A DNA stretch of 64,000 bases from JAGNNV01 sp031392925 (lineage in GTDB: Bacteria > Acidobacteriota > Vicinamibacteria > Fen-336 > JAGNNV01). Position numbers and translations under genes: made by a program. The DNA lies in NCBI GenBank assembly GCA_031392925.1, contig JANMVV010000378.1:1-64000 (forward strand), in the 5' to 3' direction. Below are positions 60,106 to 64,000 of the stretch, piece after piece; the stretch's first letter is position 1, and every line of letters starts with the position of its first letter. The notes beneath the pieces were generated by a model. That model searched no databases. It saw only the letters and a program-made list of their open reading frames with translations, and was not told the origin of the DNA.

Positions 60106-61165
60106 GGGTCGAGGCCTCGGCCCCCTGTTCTTCGACATCAGCCATCCTGTCCAGGCGCTCATGCTGCGCCCGGTTATCGAAGCTCTTCGGAGCGAGGGTT
60201 TCGCGGCCCGCGTCTTCGCTCGGGACAAGGACGTCACCCTCGGCCTGCTCGAGGGATTCGGAATCAAGGCGTCGACCCTGGCCAAGCGTCGGCGCGGGCT
60301 CGTGGGCGCCGCCGTCGAACTGGTGACCCGGGAGGCGAGGCTGTTGCGCCTCGCTCTGGCCGAGCGGCCGGCGGCGATCATCGGAACCAGCGTTCACGCC
60401 GCACGAGTCGGACGCCTCAGCGGAGCGTTATCGGTCGTGATCAATGACGACGATGCCGCGGCCGTGCCTCTGTTCGCGCGTCTCGCCTACCCGCTCGCGG
60501 ACCTGATCGTGAAGCCCGCGTGCCTTGACTTCGAGAATCACCCAAGGCAGGTGACGTACCGGGGGAATCAGCAGCTCTTCTATCTGCACCCAGCGCGATT
60601 CCAGCCCGACCCGGCGATCCGGAGCGAGCTGGGGCTCGGCGCCACCGAGCCCTTCGGGGTCGTTCGCCTTTCCGCTCTCGACGCTCATCACGACACCGGT
60701 GTCCGCGGCATCGGGCGAAGCCTGCTCCAGACCATCGGAAACCAGCTCCCGGAAGACCTGGTGGTCTTTGCGTCGCTCGAAAAGGCTCAGGATCTGCCGG
60801 GGCGTTGGAGGTTGATGCGACTCCCTCCAGAGCGTCTGCACCATGCTCTCGCCGCGGCGGAGTTCTTCATCGGCGACGGTCAGACCATGACCGCCGAGGC
60901 GGCGGTGCTTGGCACTCCGGCGTTGAGGTTGAACGACTTTGTGGGCCGAATTTCCTACCTTAAAGAGCTGGAGAACTACGGCCTCGCGTTTGGATTTCCT
61001 CCCGGCGACGAAGCGTTGCTCCTGGCCCGGCTTGCCGAAATCCTGAATGGACACCGCCCGAGGACTCAATTCATCGAGGCGAGAGCCCGTTTTCTCTCTG
61101 ATATGGTTGACCCGCTCCCCTGGCTCGTTGACCTGGTGTTAAGCCGTCTCCGCCCTCATGCCTGA
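60095..61165 (+). CDS. DUF354-family protein (UDP-sugar epimerase/GT-B-like)
   Basis: A 356-residue protein. It starts MVGKGRGLGPLFFDISHPVQ, near AHALMLRPVIEALR, the pattern of DUF354 proteins, which have a GT-B-like fold related to UDP-GlcNAc 2-epimerase. The second half has FFIGDGQTMTAEAAVLGTPA, a motif shared with the epimerases and glycosyltransferases that bind the nucleotide sugar. The start overlaps asnB by 11 bases. Its chemistry is unknown, but being coupled to the 2-epimerase and GT4 gene implies work on the same glycan. Confidence 0.82.
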   Translation: MVGKGRGLGPLFFDISHPVQALMLRPVIEALRSEGFAARVFARDKDVTLGLLEGFGIKASTLAKRRRGLVGAAVELVTREARLLRLALAERPAAIIGTSVHAARVGRLSGALSVVINDDDAAAVPLFARLAYPLADLIVKPACLDFENHPRQVTYRGNQQLFYLHPARFQPDPAIRSELGLGATEPFGVVRLSALDAHHDTGVRGIGRSLLQTIGNQLPEDLVVFASLEKAQDLPGRWRLMRLPPERLHHALAAAEFFIGDGQTMTAEAAVLGTPALRLNDFVGRISYLKELENYGLAFGFPPGDEALLLARLAEILNGHRPRTQFIEARARFLSDMVDPLPWLVDLVLSRLRPHA

Positions 61166-62267
61166 AGTTCTGCTCGTCGTCGGCACGCGGCCCGAGGCCA
61201 TCAAGCTCCTGCCCGTCTACCTCGCTCTGCGCGCACGGGGCGCGGATGTCGCGGTGATGACCACGGGGCAGCACAAGGAGATGGTCGAACCCCTGATGGA
61301 AGTCCTCGGATTTCCCCCGACGTTCTCACTCGCCATCGAAGACGGAGCGCCTTCGCTTGCCCAGCTTTCATCGCGCCTGCTCGCGGCCTTCGATGAACCT
61401 CTCCGGCGCCGGCGACCGGCCTGGATCGTTGTTCAGGGCGACACGACCTCGGTGGCGATGGGAGCGCTCGCGGGCTACTACCACGACATACCCGTGGCCC
61501 ACGTCGAGGCCGGCCTGCGCACGGGCCGCCCACGAGAGCCCTTCCCCGAGGAACTCAATCGACAGATCGTCGCGCGCATCGCGACCCTGCATTTCGCGCC
61601 CACCGAAAGGGCGCGCGCCAATCTTCTTCGCGAGGGCATCCTGGACGCGAATATTCACATGGTCGGCAACACCATCGTGGACGCGCTCCGGGACATTCGC
61701 GCCAGAGTCCTGCCCGGCCTCGCGGACGATGCGAACATTTCCACCATACTCAGCTCGAAACGGCCCCTCATGCTGGTTACCGCGCACCGGAGGGAAAACC
61801 AGGGCCGGGGCCTTGCCGACCTCGCGGCGACCCTCGTACGCCTCGCCAAGCAGTCGGGCGAAGGTCTTCAAATCGCTTTCCCGGTTCATCTGAATCCCGC
61901 GGCCGCGAAGCCGATCCGAGACCGCCTGAGCGGCATCCCCGGCATCCACCTCCTTCCCCCTCTGCTCTATCCCCAGTTCCTGAAACTCCTCACCCGCTCC
62001 ACCCTCGTGTTGACCGACAGCGGGGGCGTCCAGGAGGAATGCGCGGTACTTGGGATACCTCTGCTGATCGCTCGAAACGTGACCGAACGCGCCGAGGCGG
62101 TGGAATGCGGCGTGGGCGAACTGGTCGGGGTGGATCCGGATTTGATATTCGAAGCGGCAACGCGCCTGCTCAAGGATGAGGGCTTGCGGGCGTCTCGATC
62201 CGTGGCGAGCGACGCGTTCGGAGATGGGCGGAGCGGCGAGCGAATCGCCGCCTGCCTCCTGCGGTGA
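61158..62267 (+). CDS. wecB: UDP-N-acetylglucosamine 2-epimerase
   Basis: A 369-residue epimerase that turns UDP-GlcNAc into UDP-ManNAc for surface polysaccharide. Motifs VVGTRPEAIKLLPVYLALR, VVQGDTTSVAMGALAGYY, HVEAGLRTGRPREPFPEELN, VTAHRRENQGRGL and LTDSGGVQEECAVLGIPLL. All are complete. It overlaps the preceding gene by 8 bases and the following one by 4. The usual length. Confidence 0.95.
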   Translation: MPEVLLVVGTRPEAIKLLPVYLALRARGADVAVMTTGQHKEMVEPLMEVLGFPPTFSLAIEDGAPSLAQLSSRLLAAFDEPLRRRRPAWIVVQGDTTSVAMGALAGYYHDIPVAHVEAGLRTGRPREPFPEELNRQIVARIATLHFAPTERARANLLREGILDANIHMVGNTIVDALRDIRARVLPGLADDANISTILSSKRPLMLVTAHRRENQGRGLADLAATLVRLAKQSGEGLQIAFPVHLNPAAAKPIRDRLSGIPGIHLLPPLLYPQFLKLLTRSTLVLTDSGGVQEECAVLGIPLLIARNVTERAEAVECGVGELVGVDPDLIFEAATRLLKDEGLRASRSVASDAFGDGRSGERIAACLLR

Positions 62268-63478
62268 ACGCGAGGGCCGGCACCGTGGGATCGGAGGCAG
62301 GAGACCGGCCGCTCAGAATCGTCATGGTGGGGAATGGGTCCACGGTGCACGCCCTGGTGCGCGGAGGGGCCATCGCCTCGCTCGGACACCGCGTCCGCCT
62401 GGTGACCCTGGGGGAGGTCCTTCCCCATTCGGGAATCGAGGTCTGCACTCGTCCGCTCCCCCGCACGCCCTTCGAAGGCTTCCGCGCGTTTCTTTCCTTC
62501 GAACGCGATCTGCGCGAGTTCCAGCCGGATCTCCTGCACGTGCACTATGCCGGGGGCAGGCTGGGCAGCCTCGCCCTCGCTTCCGGCCTTCGGCCCCTCG
62601 TGGTGACCGTGATGGGAGGAGACGTCCAACCCGAGCAACACATGGGCCGGGCCAACGCCCTCGACCATCGAGCCACGAGGCGGCTGTTGTCTGAGGCGGA
62701 TCTGCTGCTCGCCAAGTCGACGGCTCTGCGACAGGACATCGCTCGCTATGGCGACTACTCCGGCAAGACGGAAACAGTGCGGTGGGGCATCGAAACCTCG
62801 CGGTTCAAACGGAATCCCTCCAGGGCCGAGGCCCTGCGACGGAAGCTGGCCCTTTCGACCGGGCCCATCCTGCTGAGTCCACGCAGCCTGCGCCCGCTCT
62901 ACAACATCCATCTGATCGTGGAGGCCATGGCGGGCATCCTGGCCTGTGCTCCCAATACGACGCTCCTTCTCAGCCGGCATCGGGAGGATCCGGAATACGC
63001 CGCGGCTCTTCGGCGCCGGGTGTCCGAGCTCGGCATCGAGGCCCGCGTTCGCTTCGTCGGACCCATCGGCTATGACGACATGCCTGATTTTCTTTCCCTG
63101 GCCACTGTGGTCATCAGCGTTCCCTTCTCCGATGGTTTGCCTCAGACGCTGTTCGAGAGCCTGGCGAGCGAGACTCCGATCGTCCTCGGTCGTCTCCCCG
63201 CCTACGAAGAGTTGGTCCGAGACGAGGTCGAGGTCCTCATGGCCGGTCTCGATGCTTCGTCCATCGCAGCAACCGTATCGCGCCTCCTGGTCGACCCGAG
63301 CCTGTGCTCCCGCCTCCGGACCGCCGGCTTGCAGCGGGTCCTCGCGCAGGCGTCCCTCCCCGATGAGGCCCGGCGGGTGGAAGCCCTCTATCGGCGTGTT
63401 CTTACCGGACCGCGCCGACCTTCGCCGCTCGGCCCCAGAATCCTGGACGCGGCAAGCCTCGCCTGGAGGCGCGGGTAG
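62264..63478 (+). CDS. GT4-family glycosyltransferase
   Basis: A 404-residue GT-B glycosyltransferase. The N-terminal part has RIVMVGNGSTVHALVRGGAI and LLHVHYAGGRLGSLAL; the C-terminal donor-binding part has GPILLSPRSLRPLYNIHLIV, RVRFVGPIGYDDMPDFLSLA and FSDGLPQTLFESLASETPIV with the E-x7-E motif. Start GTG at 62264 overlaps the wecB stop. It most likely transfers a hexose or HexNAc during repeat-unit synthesis; the sugar is unknown. Confidence 0.9.
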   Translation: MNARAGTVGSEAGDRPLRIVMVGNGSTVHALVRGGAIASLGHRVRLVTLGEVLPHSGIEVCTRPLPRTPFEGFRAFLSFERDLREFQPDLLHVHYAGGRLGSLALASGLRPLVVTVMGGDVQPEQHMGRANALDHRATRRLLSEADLLLAKSTALRQDIARYGDYSGKTETVRWGIETSRFKRNPSRAEALRRKLALSTGPILLSPRSLRPLYNIHLIVEAMAGILACAPNTTLLLSRHREDPEYAAALRRRVSELGIEARVRFVGPIGYDDMPDFLSLATVVISVPFSDGLPQTLFESLASETPIVLGRLPAYEELVRDEVEVLMAGLDASSIAATVSRLLVDPSLCSRLRTAGLQRVLAQASLPDEARRVEALYRRVLTGPRRPSPLGPRILDAASLAWRRG

Positions 63479-63483
63479 AGTCC

Positions 63484-64000
63484 ATGATGAATCTGCTCGG
63501 ATTCGGCATCAACGATCTCGATGTCTCGTTGTTCGCGGCCATGATGCGGCTCGCCTTCACCTCGATGGCGCTGCTCGGCGCAGGGCTGGTTGCGCGTCGT
63601 TCCGACGGCCGGCGGGTCGGCCGAGTTGTGCTCTGGGTCGGCGTCATCGGCCATGCGCTCGCCTGGCTCGCCACCATGTTCCCTCTTCCCAATGTCTACG
63701 GCGCCAATGGCAGCACGGATCGGGAGAATCATCTCGGCTGGGCCAATGTGGTGGCCCTCGGCTTTTCGCCGCTGCGTACGTTCCAGGTGGATCACCTTCA
63801 CTTCGAACCACTCTGGCCTTTGCTGACCGCTCTCGCCGCCGGCTTTAACGTCGACCGGGTAGCCGTCGTCTTTCAGTGGGCGCCTCTGTTCGTGGGGCTC
63901 GCCCTGCTCTTCGCCATTCGCTTCGCCTGGATCCGTGGCATGCCTTCCGGGGCGCAGTCAGACGCCGAGGCTTCGTTCGCGGCCCTGGGCGCTCTTCTTC
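63484..64000 (+). CDS. Integral membrane protein (cut by window edge)
   Basis: The first 172 codons of a gene that runs off the right edge. It starts with two ATGs (63484 and 63487) and reads MMNLLGFGINDLDVSLFAAM. Helices are seen at about residues 16-36, 50-70 and 133-150, with a soluble loop between (VYGANGSTDRENHLGWANV). It lies 5 bases behind the GT4 gene. The position suggests a polysaccharide polymerase, GT-C glycosyltransferase or flippase, but no motif settles it. Confidence 0.65.
   Translation, partial: MMNLLGFGINDLDVSLFAAMMRLAFTSMALLGAGLVARRSDGRRVGRVVLWVGVIGHALAWLATMFPLPNVYGANGSTDRENHLGWANVVALGFSPLRTFQVDHLHFEPLWPLLTALAAGFNVDRVAVVFQWAPLFVGLALLFAIRFAWIRGMPSGAQSDAEASFAALGALL

Overview
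The window is GC-rich, densely coded DNA from a Gram-negative bacterium, most likely a member of the Acidobacteriota. Pointers are a PknB-type kinase fused to a TolB-like domain and TPRs, a TonB receptor with an N-terminal carboxypeptidase-regulatory domain, a GWxTD-family protein, a PEGA protein, several secreted S9/tricorn/M48 peptidases, and lpxB. The assignment is inference from gene content. No rRNA, tRNA, CRISPR array, phage or transposase gene was found. Nearly all genes are intact and often overlap by 4 bases (ATGA or GTGA).

Layout. 1-8.7 kb: partial SnoaL-like gene, a secreted protein, a sulfatase-tail remnant lying in frame behind the stop of a GT39 glycosyltransferase, the divergent kinase, an imperfect-palindrome repeat, and a tricorn protease with a small secreted partner. 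9-19 kb: M48 protease and MFS pair, fused aspartokinase/homoserine dehydrogenase, OsmC and RsgA, a TonB receptor and a lipoprotein phosphatase. 19.1-20.6 kb: a bacterial microcompartment (BMC) shell mini-operon with one hexamer protein, three pentamer proteins and a 79-residue protein that starts with a likely encapsulation helix. No cargo enzyme is nearby, and a very stable hairpin separates the hexamer gene from the pentamer genes. 20.7-24.3 kb: a divergent spermidine/putrescine-type ABC importer whose second permease is fused to its binding protein.

24.5-31 kb: DUF1697, a glycine-zipper lipoprotein, two tandem S9 peptidases and lpxB. 31-39.1 kb: a long minus-strand run with envelope genes (uppS, cdsA, NfeD-like), acyl-CoA dehydrogenase, the methylmalonyl-CoA accessory genes (meaB, epimerase), MTA phosphorylase and a PfkB kinase. 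39.2-43.2 kb: gamma-glutamyltransferase followed at once by an octaheme cytochrome c with HEAT/TPR repeats. 43.2-48.7 kb: a LysR (NhaR-like) regulator in a coupled operon with a 2-hydroxyacid dehydrogenase and an outer-membrane receptor, divergent from phosphate acetyltransferase.

48.7-52.5 kb: GWxTD protein, stand-alone transpeptidase, PEGA protein. 52.9-58.2 kb: a MacA/MacB-type exporter with separate ATPase and two different permeases, then a YIP1 membrane protein. 58.3-64 kb: start of a surface-polysaccharide cluster (asparagine synthase, DUF354 protein, UDP-GlcNAc 2-epimerase, GT4 glycosyltransferase, membrane protein cut by the window edge).

The most unusual item is the cargo-less BMC shell operon with its small targeting-peptide protein and inter-gene hairpin.
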